From: Bacteroidota bacterium
GTDB lineage: Bacteria; Bacteroidota; Ignavibacteria; Palsa-1295
Length of the DNA: 64,000 bases
Direction of reading: 5' to 3'
NCBI GenBank assembly: GCA_021324735.1
Contig: JAJPIO010000016.1
Span: forward strand, 1 to 64,000
This document shows positions 34,024 to 42,775 of the stretch, in pieces. A model generated the notes under the pieces. It searched no databases and had not been told where the DNA came from. It saw nothing but the letters and a program-made list of their open reading frames with translations. Within the stretch, counting starts at the first letter, position 1. Each line of letters begins with the position of its first letter. A program made the translations under genes and the position numbers.

Positions 34024-34259
34024 TGCAGGAATACCAAAATTTGCTGGAGGATGAGCTATTTCGAGGTGGCGAGCGTAAGGGCCGGTTACGGACAGCGCTC
34101 ACAATTCTCACCGATATGCTGATCGAGCTAAATGCCCTCGAAATTTATTATCAGAAGCCGACCGAAAAATCGGTCGTGCCGGCAGAAATCGCCGCATTAC
34201 GGGAAAAGATCGGAGCCGTTAAAAATCTTGTACACGGTTCGATCGATATAGAGTCCTGA
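34023..34259 (+). CDS. Small helical protein, unknown function
   Basis: 78-residue cytoplasmic protein, unrecognised. The sequence reads as two or three amphipathic helices (YQNLLEDELF, RLRTALTILTDMLIELNAL, PAEIAALREKIGAVKNLV) and ends in acidic residues. The ATG overlaps the stop of the ORF before it (TAATG), and the Nramp gene begins seven bases after the stop, so it lies inside an apparent four-gene operon. A role as an accessory or regulator of the transporter is only a contextual guess. Confidence 0.55.
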   Translation: MQEYQNLLEDELFRGGERKGRLRTALTILTDMLIELNALEIYYQKPTEKSVVPAEIAALREKIGAVKNLVHGSIDIES

Positions 34260-34266
34260 TCGTACA

Positions 34267-36150
34267 ATGCTTGAAGAACCGACTGTTTCTCTCTCGGACG
34301 TTCATCGAAGCATTCCTATTCCGCAGGATAAACGCTATAGTGTCATTCGACGACTTTTGGCATTTAGCGGTCCTGCGTATTTAGTTAGTGTCGGTTACAT
34401 CGATCCGGGTAACTGGGCAACCGATCTCGAGGGGGGATCCAGGTTCGGATACGACCTCATCTGGGTGCTGGTCATGGCCAACCTGATGGCCATTCTACTG
34501 CAGACGTTATCGGCTCGACTCGGTATCGTCTCTGGCCGCGATCTGGCACAAGCATGTCGCGATCATTATTCAAAGCCTGTTTCGTTCGTTCTATGGATGC
34601 TTTCCGAGATCGCCATTGGCGCTTGTGACCTGGCTGAAGTTCTTGGCACTGCCATCGCGCTTAATCTTTTATTCGGCCTTCAACTCATTTATGGTGTTAT
34701 TCTTACGGCGTTCGATGTGCTACTGCTCCTGGGACTTCAGCGACTTGGCATGCGAAAGATCGAGTCAGTCATTGTTACACTTGTTTTTATCATCGGTGCA
34801 GCATTTTTTATCGAAATGTTCTTTGCTAAGCCCGATCTCGGCGGTATTGTAGCTGGAATCGTCCCCAAGCTTAACGATCAAAGCCTGTTTGTGGCGATCG
34901 GTATTCTTGGGGCGACCGTAATGCCGCACAATCTTTACCTTCATTCGGCTCTGGTTCAAACCCGGCATTTCGCCGATACACCGGAAGGGAAGCGGGAAGC
35001 CTGCAAATTCAATTTGCTCGATTCCACGATCGCACTCAATGGTTCGTTGCTTATTAACGGGGCCATATTGGTTCTGGCGGCCGCTGTCTTCTTTTCGCAT
35101 AAGATCATTGTTACCGATATTGCGCAAGCATATCAATTGCTTTCTCCGATGATGGGCAGAAAGATTGCGAGCATTCTTTTCGCCGTTGCTCTTCTTGCAA
35201 GCGGGCAATCCTCAACGATCACGGGGACCATGGCCGGACAAATAGTGATGGAAGGGTTTATCCGGCTCCGGATACGACCGGTCTTTCGTCGGCTGTTTAC
35301 TCGCGCTCTGGCTATTATTCCTGCCGTTTTGGTGCTTAGCCTTGCAGGCGATGGCTCAACATACTATTTGCTGCTACTGAGTCAGGTGCTTCTCAGCATG
35401 CAGTTAGCTTTTGCGATCATTCCACTCATTCATTTCACAAGCGCTCGGGAAATAATGGGTGAGTTTGCCAACCGTGTGTGGGTACGGGTGTTGGCATGGC
35501 TCACCGCTGCCGTGATCATTGTATTGAACGCGCAGCTTTTATTTGCGAGCGAACGAGATGCCCTGGCGAGTAGTGGAACAATGAGAATACTTGGCCTTCT
35601 CGGGCTACCTGTACTAATGGCGTTGGGGATATTCCTGTTATATATCGCCATTGCGCCGTTTGTTCGTAAATGGCGAGAAGTCGGTAAGACACCGGAGATC
35701 GAGAGGCTTATTCCCGTGGGTACGCCTCCCACTGCCCGAGCGTTTCACAGGATCGGCGTTGCAGTAGAACGTTCGGAGCGGGATGAAGCCGTGGTCCATC
35801 GGGCGTTAGCTCTTGCCGGACCAACTGCGGAGATCGTCCTTATTCACGTCTCGGTTAGCGTTGGGGCAGATGTATTTGGCAAAGAATCATCCGATTCTTC
35901 GGCGCGGCTGGGTAAAGGATATCTTCGCTCGATCGAAGAGGAAGTTCGCACGTTAGGTGTTACGAATGTTCATTCGCATTTGGGCTTTGGGGACGTTTCA
36001 AAGGAGATCGTTCGTATTGCCCAAGAGGAAAAACTCGATGTGCTCGTTATGGGCGCTCATGGCCATCGAGGTTTGGAAGACCTGGTCTTAGGTGTGACTA
36101 TTTCCGGCGTGCGCCACGCCCTTGATATTCCGATCTTAGTTGTAAAATAG
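34267..36150 (+). CDS. Nramp divalent metal transporter fused to UspA domain
   Basis: 627-residue inner-membrane protein. Residues about 30-470 are an Nramp/MntH proton-coupled Mn2+/Fe2+ importer. The metal motif of helix 1 is VGYIDPGNWATDLEGG (Asp-Pro-Gly-Asn), and helix 6 has VMPHNLYLHSALVQTR, so both metal-binding helices are intact. About eleven helices are seen. Residues about 492-627 form a cytosolic universal-stress domain: RIGVAVERSERDEAVV at its start and the nucleotide motif GAHGHRGLEDLVLGV (G-2x-G-9x-G, with Val where Ser/Thr is usual), ending IPILVVK. The fusion suggests ATP or nucleotide control of metal uptake (inference). It abuts the cobalamin adenosyltransferase gene with no gap. 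Confidence 0.93.
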   Translation: MLEEPTVSLSDVHRSIPIPQDKRYSVIRRLLAFSGPAYLVSVGYIDPGNWATDLEGGSRFGYDLIWVLVMANLMAILLQTLSARLGIVSGRDLAQACRDHYSKPVSFVLWMLSEIAIGACDLAEVLGTAIALNLLFGLQLIYGVILTAFDVLLLLGLQRLGMRKIESVIVTLVFIIGAAFFIEMFFAKPDLGGIVAGIVPKLNDQSLFVAIGILGATVMPHNLYLHSALVQTRHFADTPEGKREACKFNLLDSTIALNGSLLINGAILVLAAAVFFSHKIIVTDIAQAYQLLSPMMGRKIASILFAVALLASGQSSTITGTMAGQIVMEGFIRLRIRPVFRRLFTRALAIIPAVLVLSLAGDGSTYYLLLLSQVLLSMQLAFAIIPLIHFTSAREIMGEFANRVWVRVLAWLTAAVIIVLNAQLLFASERDALASSGTMRILGLLGLPVLMALGIFLLYIAIAPFVRKWREVGKTPEIERLIPVGTPPTARAFHRIGVAVERSERDEAVVHRALALAGPTAEIVLIHVSVSVGADVFGKESSDSSARLGKGYLRSIEEEVRTLGVTNVHSHLGFGDVSKEIVRIAQEEKLDVLVMGAHGHRGLEDLVLGVTISGVRHALDIPILVVK

Positions 36151-36717
36151 ATGGCAACCAAAATTTATACAAAGACGGGCGACGATGGTACTACCGGTCT
36201 TTTCGGTGGTTCGAGGGTGCCGAAGAATTCAGCTCGGATCGAAGCATACGGTACCGTAGATGAGCTTAATTCTTTCGTTGGTTACGCTGCTGCCGCCGCT
36301 GATGAGAGAACGGAATCCTTACGATCCTTACTATACTCGATCCAGCAAAATTTGTTTGTGCTCGGCGCTGACCTTGCCACGCCGCTCGAAACTCGCTCCA
36401 CGTACATCATCCCTCGCATCGATGGCAACGATGTCAGTCACTTAGAACATCTGATTGACGAACATACTGCTGCGTTGCCTGAATTAAAGCGATTTATTCT
36501 GCAGGGAGGTTCAGAACTTGCCGCGCGACTACACTTAGCTCGAACCATTTGTAGGAGGGCAGAGCGAACTCTCGTTACACTTTCACGCCTTGAAGAGATC
36601 GGTGGACACGATATTATCTTTTTAAACCGATTGTCCGATCTCTTATTCGTGCTTGCTCGCCGTGCGAATCAACTTACTAATATCAGTGATGTTGAATGGG
36701 ACGGTAAAAAGTCTTAA
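36151..36717 (+). CDS. Cob(I)alamin adenosyltransferase, PduO type
   Basis: 188-residue enzyme that transfers the adenosyl group of ATP to cob(I)alamin to form coenzyme B12. The N-terminal ATP loop IYTKTGDDGTTGLFGG, the YGTVDELNSFVG block and the C-terminal ARTICRRAERTLVTL (with the binding Arg residues) are those of the PduO family. Length is normal. The ATG at 36151 is the base right after the Nramp stop, so the two are surely co-transcribed. A B12-dependent enzyme is not in view. Its last four bases overlap the convergent ABC permease gene. Confidence 0.96.
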   Translation: MATKIYTKTGDDGTTGLFGGSRVPKNSARIEAYGTVDELNSFVGYAAAAADERTESLRSLLYSIQQNLFVLGADLATPLETRSTYIIPRIDGNDVSHLEHLIDEHTAALPELKRFILQGGSELAARLHLARTICRRAERTLVTLSRLEEIGGHDIIFLNRLSDLLFVLARRANQLTNISDVEWDGKKS

Positions 36718-37559
36718 AATTCTTTCCTGGAAAAGGCAAAGGAAGAAAGTGATACATAGATCGCGATCAGTCCAAGGGTAATAAATAAAGGCGCAAGATC
36801 CGCCGGTTTATTGACCAGGATGTGTGCGAGAGAATTACCAAGAGAATTTGAAGGGATGGTATATTTTATCCCTTTAGCTACGCTTGTAAGGATTCCCTCG
36901 GTTGAAAAGCCATTAAGAAGCCGGTCTAAAAAAAGGCCCAATGGAATGATCACTGCACCCAGAATATAGATCGCGAGAGCTATGATCGCGGCGAACCAAC
37001 TGCTCCTGGTTAGAACTCCAAAGAGGGTCACTAAGGAATATATTCCTGCAAATGCGACCGTAATAAACAAGATGCTCCATAAAAAGGCAGGATTCCAGGC
37101 ACCGAGCGAGAGCCCTGCAGCGATCCACAGTCCAATAATAAGATAAGCTACTTCGGCAGAAATAATAAGTACTCCTCCGGTGTATCTGCCAACGATATAT
37201 TGCCACCGGGGGACGGGTTTCGAAAGATAAAGATCGATCGTACCTTTTTCCATTAGCGAGGTAACGAAGCTGGCAGTAACGAACGTACCAACAAATACAC
37301 ACAGAAGAAGCAGCATCATTGAGATGCCGGTCCACACGCCATCCAATACGGTTAAGCCGGCAAACTGCTGGGTAGTAACGTTGCTTCCATGTTGGACCTG
37401 AACCTTTGGCGGAGCAAGCAGACCGCTCTGTACCGCATTAAGCTGGAATAGCAATACGGCAATAATGATGCACGCCGTCGAAACAATGAACATTCCGAGA
37501 ATGGTCTTTCGCGCAAATCCTTCGCGTATGGTACCACCGATGATAGCTAAGAATTTCAT
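36714..37559 (-). CDS. ABC-2 type transporter permease
   Basis: 281-residue membrane protein with six predicted helices, including FVTASFVTSLMEKGTIDLYL followed by SKPVPRWQYIVGRYTGG, the cytoplasmic elbow typical of NosY/ABC-2 permeases. The first helix begins after MKFLAIIGGTIREGFARK. It starts inside the stop of the ATPase gene (ATGA overlap), so the two form an exporter pair. The substrate is unknown; no accessory gene is nearby. Confidence 0.88.
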   Translation of the reverse strand: MKFLAIIGGTIREGFARKTILGMFIVSTACIIIAVLLFQLNAVQSGLLAPPKVQVQHGSNVTTQQFAGLTVLDGVWTGISMMLLLLCVFVGTFVTASFVTSLMEKGTIDLYLSKPVPRWQYIVGRYTGGVLIISAEVAYLIIGLWIAAGLSLGAWNPAFLWSILFITVAFAGIYSLVTLFGVLTRSSWFAAIIALAIYILGAVIIPLGLFLDRLLNGFSTEGILTSVAKGIKYTIPSNSLGNSLAHILVNKPADLAPLFITLGLIAIYVSLSSFAFSRKEF

Positions 37560-38482
37560 ACGTGTGTTACGTTACTGGTCTTGATAAGATCGACAAATAC
37601 ATCTTCGAGTGATGAACGCTTGGGCGCCATGCTTTCAATAATACCGCCCGCTGAACGGAGGTGATCCATTGCAAGATTAAGATCTTCCGGAGAATTGCAA
37701 CGAATCTCCACGAGGGTGCCGTCCGTTCGTACGATAAGGGAGCTGATAGAAGAGAGTATTTCCGGACTTATGTTACTTACACGGAGCTCATAGATATTCT
37801 CGGTTTTCGTAAGGTCTTCAACGCGGCCTTCGCGAACGATCTTGCCCAAGTCCATGATCGCAACTCGATCCGAGATACGCTCAACCTCGCTCAGCAAATG
37901 CGAATTGAGAAAGATCGTTTTACCTTCATTTTTTAAATGGAGCAGGACTTCTCGAATTTCTTTACGTCCTACCGGGTCGACACCATCTGTCGGCTCATCC
38001 AGAATGATAAGTTGGGGATCGTTTATGAGTGCCTGGGCGAGCCCGAGGCGTTGCATCATACCCTTCGAGTATTTGCGGACCTTCGTCTTTCGCCACTCGG
38101 CCATTCCGACAATTTTCAATGTCTCATCGATACGCTGGCTAAGTTTCGGCTCCGAAATTCCAGAGAGCTTACCAAAATATGTGAGTACTTGCTCGCCGGT
38201 CAAATAGAGTGGGTATCGGTGATTCTCCGGCAAATATCCCAGCCGTTCCTTCGCATGGACCGATCCAAAGGGATACCCCAGAACGCTTCCCTGGCCGGAC
38301 TGGGTAAAAACAATACCAAGAACGCACTTGATAAATGTCGTCTTGCCAGCCCCATTCTTACCGAGCAATCCGAATATTTCACCGGATGAAACAGAAAGGC
38401 TTACATCCCGAAGTGCGTGGACTGCTTTAGAGCCTTTGCCGTAGGTTTTAGAGATACCATCGGCTGCGAGAGCGATATCCAT
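37556..38482 (-). CDS. ABC transporter ATP-binding protein
   Basis: 308-residue ATPase of the DrrA/NosF/CcmA type. Walker A LLGKNGAGKTTFIKCVLG, the Q-like FGKLSG region, the signature YSKGMMQRLGLAQAL, Walker B LIILDEPTDGVDPVGR and H-loop FLNSHLLSEVERI are all intact. The C-terminal ~90 residues (ENIYELRVSNISPE onward) form the domain often seen in ABC-2 exporters. It is translationally coupled to the permease that follows. The promoter would lie in the 91-base spacer shared with the divergent SDR gene. Confidence 0.95.
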   Translation of the reverse strand: MDIALAADGISKTYGKGSKAVHALRDVSLSVSSGEIFGLLGKNGAGKTTFIKCVLGIVFTQSGQGSVLGYPFGSVHAKERLGYLPENHRYPLYLTGEQVLTYFGKLSGISEPKLSQRIDETLKIVGMAEWRKTKVRKYSKGMMQRLGLAQALINDPQLIILDEPTDGVDPVGRKEIREVLLHLKNEGKTIFLNSHLLSEVERISDRVAIMDLGKIVREGRVEDLTKTENIYELRVSNISPEILSSISSLIVRTDGTLVEIRCNSPEDLNLAMDHLRSAGGIIESMAPKRSSLEDVFVDLIKTSNVTHV

Positions 38483-38573
38483 GTGATAACAAGAAGTTGA
38501 AGTAAGTACTGTGAAGTAAGAACTCTCTAAGGCGGTTCCTCATTTTCATACTTCTTAACCTTCCAGATATACC

Positions 38574-39332
38574 GTGGCTAAATTACACGAAGGACGCGTC
38601 GTTATTGTAACAGGTGCCGCTATCGGCAATGGGCAGGCGTTTGCGGCCGAATTTGCACGAGAAGGGGCACAGGTCGTCCTGGCTGATATTATCGAAGCGA
38701 CAGAAACCAGGGACCGCATCCTCGCTCAAGCAGGTGCCTGTGAGCCGATGCTTCTTACCGTCGATGTAACGAGCGAACCGGCCACTAAAGAGATGGCCCG
38801 CATCGTGAAGGAAAAATTTGGCCGGATCGATATCCTGATCAATAACGCCGGCATCTATGACGAAGAGCCTTTTGAACTGCTTTCCCTCGAAGCCTGGAAG
38901 CGAGTGCTCGATGTCAATCTCACTGGATTATTTTTAGCGACAAAAGCGGTAGTGCCCGTCATGAAGCAGCAGCAGCATGGCCGGATCGTTAATCTTTCCA
39001 GCGATACTATCTGGCTGGGGACTCCATACCTGGTTCACTACGTAACAAGTAAGATGGGGGTGGTCGGCTTTACCCGTGCATTGGCAACCGAAGTAGGGAA
39101 ATACGGCATTACAGTAAATGCCATTACATTGGGGCTTACAGCTACTCAACGTCCGCCCGGAGCACGATTAAATCAAGGAAATATTCTCTCACATGTTCTG
39201 CCTCCGCAAGCGATCGAGCGGGCCGAAACACCTGAGGATATTGCCCAAATTGTATCATTCCTTGCGTCTGACGCATCGAGTATCATTACCGGTCAAACGA
39301 TCAATGTGGATGGTGGCGTTGCCAGGCACTAA
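38574..39332 (+). CDS. Short-chain dehydrogenase/reductase
   Basis: 252-residue classical SDR using NAD(P)H. The cofactor motif is VTGAAIGNGQAFA (TGxxxGxG), followed by ILINNAGIYDEEPF (NNAG). The catalytic residues lie in IVNLSSDTIW (Ser) and YLVHYVTSKMGVVGFTRAL (Tyr-x-x-x-Lys). The C-terminal VSFLASDASSIITGQTINVD is standard. The substrate cannot be assigned. The start is GTG at 38574, preceded by no clear Shine-Dalgarno. No obvious pathway partner is nearby. Confidence 0.93.
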   Translation: MAKLHEGRVVIVTGAAIGNGQAFAAEFAREGAQVVLADIIEATETRDRILAQAGACEPMLLTVDVTSEPATKEMARIVKEKFGRIDILINNAGIYDEEPFELLSLEAWKRVLDVNLTGLFLATKAVVPVMKQQQHGRIVNLSSDTIWLGTPYLVHYVTSKMGVVGFTRALATEVGKYGITVNAITLGLTATQRPPGARLNQGNILSHVLPPQAIERAETPEDIAQIVSFLASDASSIITGQTINVDGGVARH

Positions 39333-39673
39333 GCATCCATCACTTTTCAGGAACAAAACTGCCTGTTTAGAGTGTCAAGACCATTGGATCAGTCCGTTTT
39401 AGGTTTGCGTTGCGATTTTTTAGGACCCCAAACATAATTAAAGGGTCATTCACCTCAGTACTGATCATACCTACAGTTGTTGCTAGCTATAGGTAATCGT
39501 TGGAGAACTGGCATAATTTCAGTATACATTGAAGGTTCTGTATACTATGGGTGCTGATTACTTTAATCCATAGTTCAAGCCTCGAAACATTTTTTAATTC
39601 TTCATAACCGCCCGAGGAAGACAGGTTGCGACCTTCTGGTACGGCGACGTTTATACATTCCACCTGCAATAAG
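39333..39673. other. 341-base spacer before the winged-helix-like gene
   Basis: No gene seen. It contains one operator-like inverted repeat, AGTATAC (39521-39527) with GTATACT (39540-39546), 12-base loop, about 130 bases before the next start. The downstream frame remains open up to a TTG at 39626, so a longer start there cannot be excluded. Confidence 0.5.
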
Positions 39674-40582
39674 ATGAACTACAAAAGCAAGGACGGCTTG
39701 ACAGAAGCCATCGAGCGACTACGCTCTGAACTTGGTGTGATCAAAGAAGAACTGCGCGTCATTGAAATGCGTAAACCCGCATTGGAATCGCGTGCACAAC
39801 GTATAGCCGAAGCATTGCAAATGCTTATGGGCGATGGCTCGACCGGTGACCCTCGCTGGTTGCAGCTTCCCAGAATTACCGAGATAGGACTCGATCGAGG
39901 TGAGCCTGTCGTAGCAGGAATGCCTGCTTCGACACCACGTGCCTTTAAGCCAAAGCCAGGCCCGCTCAAAAGACCGGAATTTTCCCCGGAAGCATTGGCT
40001 GCGATGGGAGAGTATACTCGGCAGGCTAATCGGCCGGTTAAATCGGCTGAACTATATGAGTATTTAGTTCGAGAACAATTACTGGAGCCGATCGAAACGG
40101 AGATGCCCTATAAATCTTTCGCGATCACACTTCGGAATATCGAACAGGAATATATCGACTACGATCGTAATACAAAGACCTGGAGTTTGAAAGATCGCTC
40201 TCCAAAAGCAAAATTGAAAGAAGCATTGGAAAAAGGGGATGGAACACGCGTAGTATCTTCTCATCAACTGGGAGTAACTCGTGAAGAACACCCTTTCGTG
40301 AAGGCGGTCAATAGTGTATTTAAACTGCATCGTTGGGAATCGCTATCCGCCAATCAATTATTCGACGAGCTTTCGGAAAAGCGTGACTTTGGTCTTATTC
40401 CAGGAGCCGGAAGCTTATCCGATTTCACAACAACCATGGGGACGTATACCGACTTTTTCGACTATGACGAAGAGACGGAAACATATAAACCCCTGAAGCA
40501 AGAGACCTCCCGGCCAGACTTCCCAACGGGAGTGCCGGGACTTTATACGGTGAAGTCCAACGGTAATCTGACCACAGTTTAA
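39674..40582 (+). CDS. Hypothetical protein, coiled coil plus possible winged-helix repeats
   Basis: 302-residue cytoplasmic protein, not recognised. The N-terminal ~50 residues form a coiled coil (AIERLRSELGVIKEELRVIE). Two later segments look like related small helical domains: ALAAMGEYTRQANRPVKSAE and onward (about 118-185), and AVNSVFKLHRWESLSANQLF and onward (about 220-290). Each ends in an acidic, aromatic strand (YIDYDRNTKTWSL and FFDYDEETETYKPL). The pattern recalls winged-helix DNA-binding domains such as HARE-HTH, a guess. The ATG at 39674 is chosen over a TTG 48 bases earlier because it starts the helical region directly. A bidirectional terminator follows. Confidence 0.72.
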   Translation: MNYKSKDGLTEAIERLRSELGVIKEELRVIEMRKPALESRAQRIAEALQMLMGDGSTGDPRWLQLPRITEIGLDRGEPVVAGMPASTPRAFKPKPGPLKRPEFSPEALAAMGEYTRQANRPVKSAELYEYLVREQLLEPIETEMPYKSFAITLRNIEQEYIDYDRNTKTWSLKDRSPKAKLKEALEKGDGTRVVSSHQLGVTREEHPFVKAVNSVFKLHRWESLSANQLFDELSEKRDFGLIPGAGSLSDFTTTMGTYTDFFDYDEETETYKPLKQETSRPDFPTGVPGLYTVKSNGNLTTV

Positions 40583-40603
40583 GTGGCGCCAAGAGCATAA
40601 ACA

Positions 40604-40636
40604 AAAATCCCCGGTTTCCCGGGGATTTTTTATTTG
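40604..40636. terminator. Bidirectional terminator between CDS and tRNA-Cys
   Basis: ATCCCCGG (40607-40614) pairs with CCGGGGAT (40619-40626), loop TTTC. On the plus strand it is followed by a T-run (40626-40631), and on the minus strand by the complement of AAAAA (40603-40607). It can therefore stop both the plus-strand gene and the minus-strand tRNA. Confidence 0.85.
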
Positions 40637-40708
40637 AGGCGCCGTCCGGATTCGAACCGGAGAATGGAGCTTTTGCAGAGCTCTGCCTTACCACTTGGCT
40701 ACGGCGCC
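40637..40708 (-). tRNA. tRNA-Cys (GCA)
   Basis: Minus-strand cloverleaf of 72 bases. The acceptor stem GGCGCCG pairs with CGGCGCC. The D arm is GCC-AAGTGGTAA-GGC, the anticodon stem GAGCT/AGCTC with loop CTGCAAA (anticodon GCA, cysteine), the variable loop CATTC and the T arm TCCGG-TTCGAAT-CCGGA. The discriminator is U as expected for tRNA-Cys. The 3' CCA is not encoded. It is an isolated tRNA upstream of gpmA on the same strand. Confidence 0.95.
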
Positions 40709-40776
40709 GATACTATCCTGATTCAATTTCAGGAGTGACGCACTACCACCGAATCAACTCAAAAGTTTCCTTTTTG

Positions 40777-41406
40777 CTATTGTGCGGTTGTCGGCTCTCC
40801 AACGACGATCGTTTTATTCAGAACTTCCCCGGTAGAAGAGATCTCATACAGGATCGGTACACCCGTCGCGAGATTCAGATTTAGCACTTCCTCCTTCGTC
40901 AATTTATCCAACTCCATCACGATCGATCGGAGCGAATTTCCGTGGGCGACCACGAGCACGTTCTCACCTTTTTTAACGAACGGCATGATCTTCGACTCAA
41001 AATAGGGAAGCGTGCGAGCGGCCGTGTCTTTCAGGCTCTCACCGTTGGGAGGAGGCACATCATAGCTGCGGCGCCAAATATGGACTTGTTCGGCACCAAA
41101 CTTTTGGGCCGTTTCGTCTTTGTTCAGCCCTTGCAGATCGCCATACATTCGCTCATTCAGAGCTTTATCCTTCTCGATCGGAATGTCACTTTGTCCTATG
41201 GTTTTTAGTGCGATCTCGAGCGTTTCGATCGCACGACTGAGAACAGAAGTGAAGGCGCGGTCGAAGTGGATAGTGCGGATAAGCTCACCGGCTCGTTTGG
41301 CTTCTTCACGCCCTTTATCCGAGAGCGGAATATCGACCCACCCGGTAAAGCGGTTTTCTAAATTCCATTGTGATTCGCCGTGACGAAGAAGAATTAGTTT
41401 GCCCAT
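40777..41406 (-). CDS. gpmA: 2,3-bisphosphoglycerate-dependent phosphoglycerate mutase
   Basis: 209-residue glycolytic enzyme interconverting 3- and 2-phosphoglycerate. The catalytic phosphohistidine lies in KLILLRHGESQWN. The other active-site blocks are FTGWVDIPLSDKG, ALNERMYGDLQGLNK, VPPPNGESLKDTA and the second His in LVVAHGNSLRSIVM. It is shorter at the C terminus than the ~250-residue E. coli enzyme but is a common bacterial form. The frame could open at 41442, but the ATG at 41406 gives the canonical MGKLILLRHGE. It follows mreD by 11 bases on the same strand. Confidence 0.95.
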   Translation of the reverse strand: MGKLILLRHGESQWNLENRFTGWVDIPLSDKGREEAKRAGELIRTIHFDRAFTSVLSRAIETLEIALKTIGQSDIPIEKDKALNERMYGDLQGLNKDETAQKFGAEQVHIWRRSYDVPPPNGESLKDTAARTLPYFESKIMPFVKKGENVLVVAHGNSLRSIVMELDKLTKEEVLNLNLATGVPILYEISSTGEVLNKTIVVGEPTTAQ

Positions 41407-41417
41407 AATAAACAAGA

Positions 41418-41900
41418 TCAATACGCGCGCTTCCTCGACCAATACAAAAGCGGGAAGATGGCAATGAATACGGTGTAGAGTGCCCCCACGGCGCCATATC
41501 GAAATGCAAATTCACTGAACGACATTTCCGAACCGCGAGTCACTAAGAAATAGTACAGAAAATTATTGATAACAGCACCAAGCAAGGTAAGAAGGAGGAA
41601 TGGCCAGTTACGCAGGTTCTGCTCTACACGCTCACGGTCGAAAAAATAACCAACCGAGAAGCAAGCAGCCGTTTTTGCTAGCGCGTGAGCACCTAAGATA
41701 CTGCTCGATGTAACGTCCAATGTCAGGCCCAGCAAAAAGCCAGCGGTCTCACCTACAAATTGTCCTTCCCGTATCGTGAGCCATACGAGAAAGATCATAA
41801 GAAAATCAGGGGAAACACCGGCAATCGATAAAAAGCGGCTTACCAGGACCTGCACGATCACGATAAGGAACCCAATGCCGGCATAGGATAAATACTGCAT
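41418..41900 (-). CDS. mreD: Rod shape-determining protein MreD
   Basis: 160-residue inner-membrane protein of the elongasome, with about five helices. Typical blocks are SPDFLMIFLVWLTIREGQFV, the glycine-rich GFLLGLTLDVTSSSILGAHA and ALAKTAACFSVGYFF, which match MreD. It begins three bases after mreC on the same strand. Sequence conservation in MreD is low in general, so the call rests on topology plus the mreB-mreC-mreD order. Confidence 0.92.
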   Translation of the reverse strand: MQYLSYAGIGFLIVIVQVLVSRFLSIAGVSPDFLMIFLVWLTIREGQFVGETAGFLLGLTLDVTSSSILGAHALAKTAACFSVGYFFDRERVEQNLRNWPFLLLTLLGAVINNFLYYFLVTRGSEMSFSEFAFRYGAVGALYTVFIAIFPLLYWSRKRAY

Positions 41901-41903
41901 CGC

Positions 41904-42773
41904 CTATTTACGTTGCTCCTTTGCTTTCGGAGCATTTCCTTCTTCCGTTGCTTTTTGCTCCAACGTGAGACGTTCTTTTTCTTTACTGATATCTTTTACG
42001 ACGACATAGACATGCTCCACTCGATAAAAATTTACCGATGGATTAACCAGCACTCTACGAAATAAAGAATTCGCTTCCGGCGCAATACTGTCTATTACTC
42101 CGATGGGAATATCCGGCGCAAAAAAAGAGGAATATTCACTCGTTACAACGAGATCGCCAAGCTGAACATCGAGGGCTTTCGGCACATTTCTCATCACGAG
42201 GTTTGGTCCACCTTCCCACGTAATAATGCCTTCTACGCGAGTGCGAGCGATCTTGGCAGCTATTCGAAGATCGGTATTATAAGACATTTGTACGAGCGAG
42301 AAATTTTGGCTGGTTGCGTAAATACGACCCACAAGCCCGGCATCCGTAATAACAGCCATTCCTTGCTGCATACTGTCCTTTGCACCGAGGTTGATCGTCA
42401 GCATATTGCGTTGGAAGCTGGTCGTTTTGCCTACCACCTCGGCAGGGACGAGCTTCCAGTCCTTATGAGGACCAATACCCAGAAGACGTCGCAATTCTTT
42501 ATTTTCTGCTTCTGCACGGCGTAATCGGCCGACCTCAGCAGCTAATTCGACGGATCGAGCTTCTAATTCGCGGTTCTCGCGACGGAGCGCGATCGGGTTT
42601 GGGATCCAGGCATAGGTAGATTGAATGGCACCAACGATACCAGTTGCAAAGGCACGCAATGGCATGACGTCGGTCGTGCGGGAAACCGCGATCATGGTAA
42701 GCGACGCAGCGACAAAAATCGTCAGCGCTACGTACTCTTTGAATGCGATGAGAAAATCTAAGAACCTACGCAA
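41904..42773 (-). CDS. mreC: Rod shape-determining protein MreC
   Basis: 289-residue single-pass periplasmic protein that links MreB to cell-wall synthesis. A short cytoplasmic start (RRFLDFLIAFKEYV) and one helix (ALTIFVAASLTMIAVS) are followed by a coiled coil at about 62-95 (RRENRELEARSVELAAEVGR) and two beta domains (VPAEVVGKTTSFQRNMLTIN, GLVGRIYATSQNFSLVQ, GDLVVTSEYSSFFAPDIPIG), all usual MreC features. It starts with TTG at 42773. A 79-base spacer separates it from mreB and contains an imperfect palindrome that could tune expression of mreCD relative to mreB. Confidence 0.95.
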   Translation of the reverse strand: MRRFLDFLIAFKEYVALTIFVAASLTMIAVSRTTDVMPLRAFATGIVGAIQSTYAWIPNPIALRRENRELEARSVELAAEVGRLRRAEAENKELRRLLGIGPHKDWKLVPAEVVGKTTSFQRNMLTINLGAKDSMQQGMAVITDAGLVGRIYATSQNFSLVQMSYNTDLRIAAKIARTRVEGIITWEGGPNLVMRNVPKALDVQLGDLVVTSEYSSFFAPDIPIGVIDSIAPEANSLFRRVLVNPSVNFYRVEHVYVVVKDISKEKERLTLEQKATEEGNAPKAKEQRK

Positions 42774-42775
42774 GG

